64,000 nt of DNA from Ctena decussata. Lineage: Eukaryota > Mollusca > Bivalvia > Lucinida > Lucinidae. Location: NCBI GenBank assembly GCA_963989385.1, contig OZ022506.1, forward strand, positions 65,917,434 through 65,981,433. The letters run 5' to 3'. Below, piece after piece: positions 9,748 through 24,700 of the stretch. The notes under the pieces were generated by a model. That model saw only the letters and a list, made by a program, of their open reading frames with translations, ran no database searches and was not told the DNA's origin. Made by a program: the position numbers and the translations under genes. The stretch's first letter is position 1. The number at the start of each line of letters is the position of its first letter.

Positions 9748-12700
9748 CTGCAAAGAAAACAAAATATGAGAAACATAGTTATACAGTTCTAAGACGGGGA
9801 TGTAATATGAGGCAGTTCTATTGAGGGGTCACAAGGTAAGCTTCTACTAAGAATCAAGGATTTAGACCCATAATGGGGTATATAGGCAAATCCGTGAATA
9901 CCAACACTGACCTACACTGCATCCTGCTGGCAGGAGCCGCAATAGCCAGCAGGAGCCACGGTAGCTAAGTGGGCCATGCCCTTGCCTGCTGATCTACTGT
10001 AGCAGTCCCAAAGTTCGATTCCAAGAGGCGGAAATCTTTTCAATTGTAAATGGGGTTCCACTGCACACAGCCTTTCATCGTCATGATCAGAATGTCCTGA
10101 TATGACTGAAATACAGTCAGAAAGGATGTAAAATCGTAAGTCATCCATAGTCCTCAAAGGGTGTCAACTCTTAAAGGATAAAATTTTGCTCCACAAGGAG
10201 CAAATTTTTGTCTTAAAGAGAAGAACCATTTTTGGAAGGGGCATGCCATCAGGGGAAGCAATCAGTGAGTAATCACAAAAACTTTTGTAGTCATTTGTGA
10301 AAATGGCAGAAAAACATGGTGTACCATTACACCTTACTAGGAATTACCACTAACAGAACTGTCAGGAAATTCTCCCTTTAACTCTGTAGATGATGGCTTC
10401 ATCTTTACGGCAGAAGAACTTTGTTTAGGAGGCAAACATGTGTTATAATCTTTCAGTTGAGCTTTTGAGCTAGAAGAATCATTCTTGAGCTTATTTTTGA
10501 GGTCACACTGAAGGGTAACAACATACAGTTTTATTACCCAACATACTGTATTCAGAGTAATTACAGTTTTAACTGACTACTGTGGTATTTGCATTTGTCC
10601 ACGTGAGCGGTCAGTATTTTTGACTATTGCCTGGTAAGCAATTTCACGCATTTAGACATAAAGAAAAAGCAGGGGTGAATATTTTTTACCATCCTCCGGT
10701 CACACGCTCTGTAACATCAGACATAGCTTGAGCTTCTTTGCATCCTGGAGACTTAGTCAGATAATATAAAAACAATTATTTTATGCCTTCTACAGGCATT
10801 AGTCAAATCTATCGCCCCTTGTTGCTGTGGACACCCAGTGCACTATCTTCCCTGGCCTAGCTCTCGTGCTATCCATCTGTCTGAAGTCTGTCAATCTATG
10901 CATCGGAGCATCCACAGCATTCTCAAGTGGTAGATTTGACTATTGTCCTCAAAGGCAGGAAATAGTTGTATATTATCAAAATGTATGAAAAATTATGATC
11001 ATCTACAACCCCTGTCCACAGCCCTGTAACACTTACTTTCATATTAGAGTTCAACATTTCTTCAAATTCTTGAGGTTCTATCTGAGGTACTTTCATTGTT
11101 AAATCCATCAGGAATCGTCCTATTACATTATCTGCTGGCTGCCGACCTGCCTGTATTAAAGAGAAACTATACCCATAACAATCTTCCTTTTAAATATTTC
11201 TGAATGGTACAGAATATTTAACAGGAAGATTTTCTTCGTTTTTAATGTTTCCGACTAGTATGGTGTACTTTTCATAAACCTTTTGTACTACAGAGATATT
11301 TGGTTTTATTTGTACTGAAGTATCACTGAAAAACCTTTATATCAAGAAATGCTGGAAGCAAATTACATTATAACTCGAACCTTATGCAACACTCTCACTT
11401 TGATTAATAACTGTTACACATATAAGTGCCATAATAACCTAATAACCATTCTTATTGTTACTTACATCAACCTTCTTATTTATTTCCCGGTTTAAGCCCC
11501 TAAAATATTTTTTACAGTCGGATCCGCTGTTTGTCTGCAAATTTTATCAAAATTGCATTGTGATACTCTTTCTAGCAAGCAAATTCGGTGAATTTATATC
11601 CCCCGCCAAAGTGGCCCTGATTTGTTTATTATTTTGTTATTTTTTTAAGTTTTATATAATTTCGTTCACTGGGCTGAGTGGACTATTACTCTGGCATAAG
11701 TGAGGCATAGGCTGAAGCTTTTCTTAAACACTTGCCTCAGCATCACTGCACTATGATGATACATTTTTAATTCAGTTTCAAGAAATTTTGTTCAGTCCAG
11801 CATCTAAGTTATGGCTAATTTGTGGATTTTATATCAATTCAAGGGCATTAAATCACGCACTACTGATGCGATTATGATCAAACTTAATGTGCACTGCTAT
11901 GTCAAGACAAACAATACATAAATATTTTAAGTTTAATGAAATTACATTCATTGGTTACATAGTTTTGACTCATTTTGTTGATTTTAAACCAAGTCATGGG
12001 CAATAACTCATTGCTAACTGAAGAAATTTCGACAAAACGTAAGATGCACCAATGTGCTATGGAGACATGTATTTAGTAAAAGTTTCATAGAATTCTAGTC
12101 ATGGATTACTTAGTTATGGCTAAATTTGTCAATTTTTAAATTGGTTCAAGGGCAATAACTCATGCACTTCTGATGCGATTCTGATGAAACTTTATGTGCA
12201 TAACCGCCTTATGGTTATACATACTAGTTTCATGAAGTTTCGGAAATTGGTTACTTAGTTATGGCTCATTTTATTGATTTTAAGTCAATTCAAGGGCAAT
12301 AAATCATGCATTCCTGAAGCTTGTCTAATGAAACTTGACATGCATCAGTGGGATATAGTGATATATATTTATTTTAATTTAAGTTTCATGAAATTCCGTC
12401 CAGTGGTTACTTAGTTATGGCTCATTTTATTGATTTTAAAACAATTCAAGGGCAATAACTCATGCATTACTCAAGCCAGTCTGATGAAACTTGACATGCA
12501 TCAGCTGGTTATAGTAATACAGGGTGTTAAGAAAGTTCGTAGACATTATTTAAACATACACTGAAAGCTTAATAATGTTAAGATTTTCGCAAAACTTCGT
12601 CAGTGTGATATATGAAGCACTACCAAAAATATGCAACATATAGATTCTTGTTTTATTTCAAAATGACGAGAAAATCTGAATTGCTATGGACCCACCTTCT

Positions 12701-15700
12701 ATAGGGCTGATAATGGTGAAGGCAAAATTTTGACTTGCATTAGAGTTTGGCATCTTAAGAGCTTTGTTTTTTCAAAATTTAAAGATATATTTAAGATGTA
12801 AAAATAAATGTATTGCAGGGAATATTTTCGTGACTTTAACCTATAGTTAAATTATTTTCCGACGGTTTACTACGTAATTTTTGACTTAATTGAAAGTGTA
12901 CCCCCATTCTCTATCGAAACTTTAAATTTTAGGGGGAAGGGATAGAATCAATATCAGTTTTTGCAACACCAGAGACATTTTGCAGATTTCTATTATTCTC
13001 TTGTTATTAGATTTGTTCTCACATCAAGCAGAAACGTTTGATAACATTTTTCTTTTCATATTGTGTTGCAAAATCACTCTTAACGAATTACCCTTTAAAT
13101 TTAACTTCAATTTCATTTGTCATTGAAATTTGCACTAAAACCTTGCTGTTTTGAAACAAAAAGGTAAGAATATGAAACTGTTTAGGAAACGCTTGTAACA
13201 TTCTACACTAGGGTAAAACTCCCTGTAATTAACAAATTTCTTTGTCATTTAGATGCATTATTTCCATAGAAATGCTATTTTATCAAAACCATTGCATAAT
13301 TTGACTTTTTGGTGGTAAAATTTCAAATATGTAATAATTTACAGATACACTACAAATATTTTGAAATTTTATGTTATCTCCCTTATCTCTAAGACTCACT
13401 CCATAATATAAATGGTTTTATGTCAACTTCCGATTTCAAGTTCTGTTTCAGATGTTAATATATTACCCCCACCCCCATTGAAAAATATAAATGCCTGGTC
13501 TGCCTTTTCATATCAGTGAATCGACTGTCAAAATGTGCATGTTGTCTATGATACCTTACAAGCTGTAACTAATAAACTACTGTTAGGCGTAGTCTCTATC
13601 ATTTAAGGTAGTTTTAAAATGATGATTCACTAAGGGATAAGAATGAATAACAGTTCAATATGCCACACCTTTATGCATAAACAATCAATAATAAATAGCG
13701 GGCAGTTTGACACCTTGGATATGAACTGCTAATTTTAGTATGGTAAAGTGCGGTAGTTAAAGTTGTTGTGGATCCTTTAATATTGAACAGTTCTTGAAAC
13801 CGGAAAATGAATGTAACTTCTGAAGTTATAAGCAATACAGTAATGTCTTCGAACTTTCTTAACACCCTGTACATATTTATTATAAGTTTCATGAAATTCC
13901 GTTCAGTGGTTACTTAGTTATGGCTCTGGATGGACGAATGGATGGAAGGAAGGACAGATGGACGGACATGGAGAAAACTATATCCCTCCGCCTTCGGCGG
14001 GGGATAAAAACATGTCTCTGAGACTCCTTTTTCTGAATTTTTATGTTTATTAGCCTGAAAATTTTAACAGATTGGTGTATTTCAAAATATTGCTGTTTAC
14101 ACTGCAACAGTAATGATATGGCTGAACCCACAACCTGTCTTTTTGAAAGCTGGCACGTTAACTGGTAAGCGATCCATCCAAAAGAACTCTAAAAATTCAG
14201 ACACTTGAGTGAAGTTATTAAAATAATCATCCTAGAATAGATTGGTTTTACAATGCACTTTATGCATCAAAAAGATGCAGATGGAATAGCAAACAATGTA
14301 GACCCTGATCAGACTGCTCCTGAGGGGAGCAGTCTGATCTGGATCTGCAGTTTGCTCAGACTTATCTACTATTTAGAATTTTTATCCTTGTGTACCGTAT
14401 TTCTTCGGTTATAAGACAGGTTTTCCCCGTCCAAAATATTCTCATAAACACCCAATATATAGAGAATACCATGTTGGTGTCTTTTGCAATGAAGTTTATC
14501 AGGCGAGACCAGAAACAGCGTAGAAATGGCGAGGCTTGCCGAGCGAGCCAGACCGACATGTTTCTGGTCAAGCATGATAAACTTGATATCAATAGACACT
14601 ATCATGGTTTTCTACTTATCTTGCATCGTAAGAAGATTTTTAAGGCATATAGAAAGTCAAACAAATGAAAAGCAAACACAGTTTTGTTTGCACTTGCTGA
14701 TGTCGCATATGCGTTATGATGTAAGTGGGTGAAGTCATTTAACCAATCGAACATTGTTACAGTACACGCAACGTGAAGACTTGATCTGACACGCACTCGC
14801 GTGACACTTAAAATCGCGAGGAAGGGATTAAAATCCACGAGATTCTCTCTCAACTCTCACGCATTTCACACTAAACTTCCTCGCGTGTTTGAAAATCGCC
14901 ACGTTCCACGCTAGAAAATTCCTCGCATCTCGCGTGAAATTCAGAGTGGTGTAAGCGAGAAACTTTCTCGCATCACGCGTGGAATTTTGTCCAGGTAGGT
15001 ACAAAGTTTCTATACAAGTACATATACCTTTACGATTCGCAATGCATTTTTTTTTTCGGCGCTGATAACGGTTCAATTAATACATTGTAAGCGTGCGTGA
15101 AAAACCTAATTGATCGCATCCTCAACGCAAGTATTGTTTGACCATACGGTATTTACATTTACGAATTAAGGATGGGTTGATAAACAATCATGATCAGCGT
15201 AATTTTGTCGCAGTTATGCGGCGAGTTAATTAGAGAGGCCTATGTTTGAAAGAATATTGTTAATAGGTTAGTTAGTAGCAAACGGAGTTCTTTCAAATTC
15301 TAGAATGATGACACACACAAAAAATTTCGCTCAGCCGATAATAGCCCAATCCATGTCAAAACAGTCACAAAGATCAAAGCGTTTCGATCAGCTTTTGAAC
15401 TCAAAGATATAGCCGCTAGTGGCACGTGCCGAAACCAATATAAACTTTCTGATGTAAGAGCTGTCAAGTTTCCATTAAAAGCGCACGCGACAACAATGAC
15501 TTGATTAGCAAATGGGCTGTCCTAGCGGTGATTGACGTCCACTTATCCACTCTCTGAAATATGCAAATTTGTAAACCTGTTGGTTTGACGGCTAAAAACA
15601 AATACGTCACAGCTGCATCTTAATCAGTTCATTCATGAAATCTGGAAAATATGATTTTTGCGTCGTGGATCAATAGTCAAAGTGTTTGGATTTAAAAAAT

Positions 15701-18700
15701 GCATCAAATGAAGGAAAAATAAGAGGTGAGAAGTTTGTTTTTTTTATTCCGATCTCCGCGTGGCAAAATCACATTATCTATATGAAAAACGAAACTGATT
15801 CTGCTGCGCGGAAAAATTCTCAAAGTATTCAGACAAATAAACATAAAATCTATATTCACATTTAGAGGTGACTGAACGCATTCAGGGCCTTCGCCATAAT
15901 AAAATGTGAAGACGGTAGCATTTGTTGAAATACGTAATCACAGCACGTTTATAGGTCAGTCTCGTGCCTTGACATCAAAGGACGCCGCTCAGAGCACAAA
16001 ATGGTGAAAGGAATCTTATTCCATACGCTGATAGTAAATATTAGGATCAGCCTGCGCAGTATTAAATACAATGCGACAAACTGGTATGCTTTACGCGTCA
16101 TAGCGTGAGCGGTTTACGCTGTCTATTTGTTCGGCACTTTCCGTTATTTCCGGAATGGCGGAAATTGCCGATAGTAATTTTTGCCGCAAAAAATTTTGAG
16201 TCGGCGCCAAAAAAGACCAGTCGGATCACACAACTTTTTTTTAGGCCCAATGTAAAATTATAAATGAATTACCTGTACAACATATAATGACCTGTGAAAT
16301 TGACAGGAATCGTTAATCCTTTCCACTCGAAAACACGCGTCACGCGTGATTAAGTTTGGCGCCGATGACTCACCTGAGCATACATGGAGTTAATCCTTTC
16401 TCTCGAAAGTTGCGTGTCTCGCGTGAAAAGAAATTGTTTTCTTGCGAGTTTAACGTCACGCATCTCGCGAGTCTCTCGCATCTCCCACGCATTTCACACG
16501 CAAAAACCCCACTAAACTTTCGTGGAAAAGATTAAAATTTCTCGCGAGAGCGTGTCAGATCAAGTCTTCACGTTGCGTGTACTGTATCTGGGCAAACTCG
16601 GTATATAGTCAATGGTCTTCAGAGATCGCCTCTAAAGGCATCGCCTGATAACATTTGTGCATGCCCAGATCTACACTGACATGATATCATATCATGTTAT
16701 CATAACCCTGTTATCAGGTGAGTTTTGCAGCAGATGCATGATAAATACCTGAATTACACAAGACAGATTTGCATATTTGCTGTAATTTTGGAAGGATAAA
16801 CTCCCGCCTAATACCAGAGTAAATATGGTATATTTACCAAAACATCTTCTACATATTCTAGCACTAGGCCCAGCTTGTCTTGTAGCATTCCACAAGCTCT
16901 GTCAACTTGTTTGAGATCATTCACCAAACTAACTGCTCTGTTCTTGGTAAACTTTCCTCCCTGTATTACATCAACTGAAACACAAAATTGAAGTCTCTCA
17001 GAAAAGTGAAATTCACAGCTGAAGGGCACGCTTATAAAGTAATATTAAACGTCTTCAATCATCAACAAATGTTGCATTTTGTCACTGCCAAGTTTGCTAA
17101 ACACTGACAAGCTGATGCTACCATATTCCTTTGGTTAAAATATAGGGTTTCCCTTCCAAAACAATCCCAAAATCTAGATCCATCTTATAAGACATGATTT
17201 TGAAAAGGTGAACTCCGGCCTAAAAAAACAAATATTTACATTCTCAGTGCATTTATTGAAAAGCCATATGGTAAACCATTAGAACATAATGTAGCTTATA
17301 CTTTAATAACTACATCGGTTCACGCGACGTTACATGAGGTTAAGTGACGTCAAAATAAACCACGATATTCTCTAATCTGATTGGAAGTAGGCAACGTTAT
17401 GACGTCCTTGAGGCTGTTCCGCTGTTTGTAGAAGAAATGTGTATACATGTTTTTCTGCTTCAACTGTAGCCCTAATGCAAATTAGTGTTCAATTAATAGA
17501 TAGAAAAGAATGTAAATATAAGCAATGAACTTAATTTTTCTTGTATTTATCGAAGTATAAACTACACTGGGTCGCTAGCAAAGTTGGGGTTCACTTACTT
17601 TGCACGCGACCCAATGTAGTTTATACTTCAATAAACACCAGAAAAATGAAATTCATTCCTTCAATAAATGAGCCGGGAACATGAGAACATCAACAAAGTG
17701 GTTGTGCGCCAGCGCAGACTCAGATCAGCCTGGGCATCTGCCCAGTCTGATCAGAGTCTTCGCTGTCCGCTCGGAGGTAGCTTAGACCCTTAGCTACCCT
17801 TTAAAAGCTTAGCAAAGAGGCTTGTGAGACTAGGCGGATGCCCAGGCTGATCTGAGTTTGCACTGGGATCACAACCACATTGTTGGTTTTCTCGTGTTGC
17901 GGCTCAAATATGGTATGCAGAGGTGGCAATGACCGAGTGCCATGACACTACCAAAAACTTTTCTGATCCCGTGTCCACCAGAAAATGCAAAATGGCTCAG
18001 AAAACTTTGTCATTTCCTTGCCTGATAAACATTACATAAAGATAAAATATTTGGAATTCTGTCTCTCATACAACAAAAGAACTCAAAGCTTATGTAAGAG
18101 GTTTTACTGAATGGTACTTCTGTAATAATTTCTAATTTTGCCTTAAAACATATGATGTGACCCCTCATACAGTAGTTCCAGGGTTTTCAATTATCATCCA
18201 GTTAAAAATTCCCTGACATTTCCCTGATATTTTACAGTTTTCCATATCCAGAAGTTAAATTTAACTCTTTAACTCAACAGTGCTAACCACATCACTTTGA
18301 AACAGGTAGTACCGGTACCGGTAACATATGGTGTATTTGCTCACTTAAAGAAGATACCATATTAATCCTATTAAATGTTATGCGGGTGTTGCATTTTGCA
18401 AGGGGGGGTATTATTTAGAGCCTAAAGTTTAGTAAATCAGCTACTGTCAGAATACCTATGATAAGCAGTATAAAGGTCATGGGTATACTCTCAGGGGAAG
18501 CAACTCTACTATTTTTGCCTCCAAAGTCTTTCCTCCTCTAAGAGCAAATTCTTTCCTTTAAGTGTAGACCATATTTCAAAGAGCTACCTTATCAAGAGAA
18601 GCAAACAGCAATTCATGCAAGTTAATAGAACATTATTTTTGGAAAAGCGACAGGGAGCATTTATTAGAGCAGGGGCATTTATTAGGATTAAAACCGTAGA

Positions 18701-21700
18701 TTTTTAAAGCAACAAGCCTGTATACTGCAGACATAACCATACCGCCAACTTTTTCTGGTTCATAGCTTGTGATTTCAACTTGCACTGGAGTAAACATGGT
18801 TCCCTGTGTCTTTCCTGGTGTACCTATTGCTGTGCTGAAAATAGAAAGGAATTTCTTGGACTGTGGTAACACATCAAAGTCAACTTTCAATCTTTGTTTG
18901 TGATTTTTTTAAATATGCATGAAATACACAAACTGTTTTTTTGTTTTGTTTTTTTTTCTTAACACAATAACATGACTGAAAGATTTCTATGGAATGTGCT
19001 AGATTGTATCTCACCTGTCTGGGCTTTGTCAGAAACACTGGCAAAAGTTATAGGCTGCTGACGACCCCAACGCTGGAAAAGTTACACCTATGTCTCGCTT
19101 CTGCTACTGGCAGGCGAGACATTCAACAGTCAAATTCAAAGTCAATATTTTATAGGCACCTGATTTTTTTTTTAAATTAACAGATTTGTCCTATGAGTAC
19201 AGCTAACCACCCCACAAACCTTCCCTTTCCCTCACATCCCATCCCACCCCACCCCTAGTACTCACCTTACATATGCTTTTATGCCCATTTTGCTACCTCT
19301 TAATGATGTGTCGACTGTTAGATGGACTGGATTCTTAGTTTCTCTAGCATAATATTCATGTATCAACACTGAATGTTCCGAGATATCTGGACCTGTAGAG
19401 TACCTGAAATTAAACTAGTTATAGTATCATAAAATTCTAAAACTTGGCAAACCTAAAATACTTAATGTAAATACCGTCCTAAAAATGGAATAATTTGGGT
19501 TTACACTGAAGAATTATCCAAAAAACTGCACCATATCTGGAGCTCAGTGTCCAAGGTTATAAAACTTGAGTATAATCTCGAACTCAAAATAAAGCACACT
19601 GATTGGCATTTTCCGAGCATGTGCTCGGAAGCAGCCAAACTTGAGTACAATCTCAAACTAAAAATAAAGCACACTGATTGGCATCTTCCGAGCTCGAGCA
19701 GCCAACCAGTGTGCTTTATTTTGAGTTTGAGATTATACTCAAGTTTTATAACCTCCGATCCTGGTTTGGCTTAGTGTTACATGAAAAAGTGAATATACAG
19801 GATCTTAAATAAGTGCTCATGTATTATTGATTTTTTTAACGAGTTGGGGTAAAAGAAAAGATGTGAGGCTATGCAGAGCATCTTATCGGTTTTCCCTAAG
19901 TATAATAAATTCAATAATATAGGAGCATGACTGCAAGATTCTATTTATCATATGACACAAAAATCATATTATACCGTAATCGCCCCATTTACCGCACATG
20001 CCCCTATAACCGCACACCAAGGCCATTTCCGGATAAAAGTGCATAAGCGCACACTGCTTTTTCCTTTTGAAACTCACAAAATCAAATGCATCAAGTTCAA
20101 CTTACCATTACTGTTTCAACAGCGACAGTGTTTTCAGTTTTGTTTTCCCGACGCAATGTGCGAAGAGAGCAACTCTATCGGTCTAAATGTCAATCGGGGG
20201 TCCTCGCCGATATTTACTAAGTTGGCTGAAGTGTTATGATGTGTACGAGTGCGAACAGCGACTCGGATCAGCTTACACATCTGCGCCGTCTGATTAGCGT
20301 ATTCTCTGTCTGCATCAACAATGGGAATGTACAAGTTGGTCCCAGAAGGATCGAGCTTACGAAGTTATGAGGTTGCGGGGGTGCGCAGGCTGAACTGAGT
20401 CTTTGCCTTTCGTACATGCGAAAAGGCGCCATTTCTCAAGAGCAATTCTTGTCATATATAGCGATAATGTGCACGTGCGTAAAAGTGCGTTTGGAAAGAT
20501 ACATGAACGACAGATGAGAAACAAATAAATTATCATAACGACAAACTCTTGTTCCCTGACAAAATCAGTCTGAATGCATGCGCAAACTGAACGAAGCGAT
20601 CAGCCTGCGCATATGCATGGTATGTGCATTTAAACAAAGTTCGCGGTAGCCATAGGATAGCTTATGGCATACCTGGCCCGTGGGCCTCAAAAGGGCCTCA
20701 GGACACATTCGATCAGCAAACACCCGCATCATACAGTGCATTTCCGAACACTGACCAGTCTAACAAATCTCCAGGATTCGCCGATAGTTTGCAAAATAAT
20801 TGTTTTAAGATGCGCAGACTGGTCTAAGGCTTTGCTGTTTGCACATGTAATACGGTACCTTTCTCATGACACATTGCCAATATTTCTGTACCCTTGGACG
20901 TAATATAGGACAGACCGAAAATCAAAGAAGATCAAAAGGACCGCATCTTCCAGAATTAGACTGAGTGTGTTATTAATAGAAGCCCGTGAATTTAAAGCAG
21001 ACCCCTTGCGATGAATGAATAGCCAGAGCACTGACAAACTTACCTGACGTCTTTAAACAATCACATATTAGGTCATTGTAAATGTGTTGAAATACTTTCC
21101 TTTCTTTCGGAATATTTTATTTGGAATAATGAAGAAGGACAAAGAGAATGAAATACATGCATAATGAGGACATATTTAATACTGAGAGGTATGAGACATA
21201 ATTTGCGACTTGACATGAGATCGTTTTTCTCCCGGAAATTGGCAATTCAAATAGTTCGAACACTAAATATTTTCATGACACTTCGAACACCCCGATCAGT
21301 ATTGCCGACTATTTCGACTGTTCGTTTGTTGTTTTTTCGTTCTGAGTGTGCGGTTATTAGAAAGGTTTTTAACCACACCTTTTTGTTGCAATTTTGAAAA
21401 AGTTAAGCGCACCGTGCGGTAAATGGGGCGAATACGGTATTAGCAAATTTTGAACTAAAACGTCACGATTTCGCTATTAGAAAATGCGATAATTTTATGG
21501 ACGTCAACACATAATGGTACGACTTAATTTGCATATTTAATCCACCAGCTGATTAATAGTTTTTAATACATGGCTTTATTTAACTCTCAGCTGAAACGTC
21601 GTATGATAACGCACTGTAATGAACCTCAGAGCTCTAGACAGGAATTTAAAGCAACTGAGCATTAACTGATCTTTTGCCTTATTTTCCTTTCAATTGTAGT

Positions 21701-24700
21701 CCTGTTTTAGCTGTCCACCCCTGTCTACTCTTTAATATTGTATTCCCACCTTTTCATTTGTCTACCTCTTCTTCTTTTTCCTTTAGCTGTGCCCTGTAGA
21801 ATTGTCCTAGCTAAACCAGAAGGCCCGGAGATATGGTGAAACCACGTTCTGGAAGGACTTGGGTAAAGACTTCCATCTCATAGCGTAATACTTAGACAAG
21901 AGTGATTTAGATATATGGAGTTATTTTGGAGGCAAGAAAACCAGTCTTACAGACTAATAAATATGAGCTGTGACATGAAAAAAACAACAAAGAGTTATCC
22001 ACCCAGCACATACTCAGATCAGCCTGGACATCTGCCCAGTCTGATCAGACTCTTCGCTAAGAACTTAAAGGGTAGCTAAGGGTCTAAGCTACCTCCATGC
22101 AGACAGCGAAGACTCTGGTCAGATGCCCAGGCTGATCTGAGTCTGTGCTGGGCGCATAACCACTTTATCGGTTTTCTTGTGTCGTGGCTCATATGGTATT
22201 TGAATATCTTACATAGCAATACATAACATACCATCCAACAATCACTTCTGACGGGTTAACCTTTTTGTGAAGTTCAAACATGTTTCTGGCATATTCCAAA
22301 TCAGCGGCCACTTCATCTTCGGATTCATTATGTGGCACTGCAAAACAGTTTGTCACCTCAACAGCTCCTTTGTCATAATAGCCTGAAAGAAGAAAATCGA
22401 TTTTACAGGAGGGGTAACAGGGATGATTTAGGGATAATTTCAATTAATTTGCCTGATTTTCCCATAAAAACATATGTTGTGACCCCTGATTAGAAACGTC
22501 TTGCCAAGATAGTTCTAACGAGAGGTACGGTAAATTCTCTATTAGTTTGAACACCCTAGCAGTTCGAACACCTAAATTCATCTTCAAATGGCTCCTCAAA
22601 CTTTCTCAATTAGTTCGAACAGTGGATTTTTCTATGCATTTGATTGTTTAATACTTCGAACACAAACAAATATCGTGAATTTCACAAAAAAAAAAAAAAA
22701 AAAACACGCCAAACTTTTCAGGTGTTTTCAGTTTTATTTACGCAATGTGCAAAGAGAGCAGCTCTATCGGTCTAAATGTCAGTCAGGCATCCTCGCCGAT
22801 TTTTACGCTATTGATTAAGATTACGGAGTTAGCTGAAGTATTACGAGTGTGACAGCGAAGACTCGGGTCAGCCTACACATCTGTGCCGTCTGATTAGTGT
22901 CGTCTCTATCTACATCAACAATGGGAATGTACATGTTGACCCGAGAACGATCGAGCTTACGAAGTTATGAGGTTGCGGGGGATGTGCAGGCTCAACTGAG
23001 TCTTTGCTTTTCGTACATGCGATAAGGCGCCATTTCTCACAGCAATTCTTCTGTTGCAGAAATGTGCACGTGCGCTAAAGTGCGTTTGGGAAAGATACAT
23101 GAACGACAGATGAGAAATCCGAGTTGCAAAAGAAAAAAAAATTATCATAAGGACAAACTGTTCTTTCCTGACAAAACCAGTCTACATTCGGAGACTGAAA
23201 GCAGCGACCAGCCTGCGCATATGCATGGCAAAGTTCGCAGTAGCCGTAAGATAGGTTTATCACTGGCATAGCTGGCTTGTGCGTCTCAAAAGGGCCTCAG
23301 GACACATCCGATCAGCAAACACCCGCATCATACCATGCATTTGGGAACACTGACCAGTCTTACAAATCTCCAGGATCAACCGATAGTTTGCACAATAATC
23401 ATTTTCAGATGCGCAGACTGGAATAGGCTTTCCTGTTCGCACATGTAATACGGCACCTTTTTCTTGACACGTAGCCAATATTTCTGCACCCTTGGACGTA
23501 ATATATGACAGACAGAAATGGTGAAGATCAAAAGGACCGCATCTTCCGGAATTAGACTGTGTGTGTTATTAATAGAAGCCCGTGAATTTACAGCAGGCCG
23601 CGAATAAATAGCCAGGACACTGACAAACATACCTGACGTGTTTAAACAATCACATATTATGCTTAGGTCACCGTAAATGTGTTGAAATACTTGTCTTTCC
23701 TTCGGAACATTTATTGGAATATTGAAAAAGGATGAAGAGAATAAAATACATGCATAAGGACCTATTTAATACTGAGAGGTATGAGACATGATATGCAACA
23801 TGCCATGAGATCGTTTTCCCCCGGAAATCGGCAATTAAAATAGTTCGAACACTAAATGTTTTCATGACCGGCAATTTCTAATAGTTCATACACCACGATC
23901 AGTATTTATTTTTTAACTGTTCGAACTAAATGAGAATTTACCATAACAACTTACGTTTTCATTGAGAACTAAGAAAAATTATCTTTGATTATCTCTGTTA
24001 CGCTTTCTTTTCTTGAGCTCTAAATCATGAGATTCTATCACAGTAAAAAAAAAAGACCATGAGCAGGGTTTTCACTGGGATTTAACCTATATTTATAACA
24101 GGCCCAATGGACTATTCAATCCTTATCAAATGGATAAGTCCATTTGTCAATTAAAGGGTCCCTGGTTTAGTTTGATCATTTGTGTTTTGTTTCCTAGGGA
24201 AATACCTGTTTGTCTAATATAAATTGTGTAGACCCTGATCAGAGGTGACATTTTGCAGCATCTGATTTCTGCACTGTTTGCCTATGTCCTAATTAGTGTC
24301 ACACTTTGTTTCTATAATTAAAAAAAGCTCAGCTGTGAACTTGAAAATGAGTTTCACCCATGTAAATTTTTTCAAAATTTTGCAATGATGGAGTGTGTAT
24401 TTTACTAGTGCAGGGTGCATAAATATAGTGTCTTCAACTAACTAGAATAAAAGTATTTTGCAATTCCTCTGTAAACACAACAAATCAAAATAATCATATT
24501 TTTCTGCATAACTTTTTATGCCTCGATGGAGGTATTCAGTGTTCTCCCCAGAAATTTCAGAAGGCATGTCGCTTTTCGCACAAAAATCAGATTTTGACAT
24601 GTTGATCAATTTTTAAAATCCTAAATGTAGCAATGTTTTGCATAATTAAACCTAAATTTACATTATAAACAATCTATTGATGATCCTTAATACATTTAAA

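Noticed and set aside
20624..20903. ORFs within transposon A as a transposase
   Set aside because: Short, overlapping in several frames, and without DDE or DNA-binding motifs.
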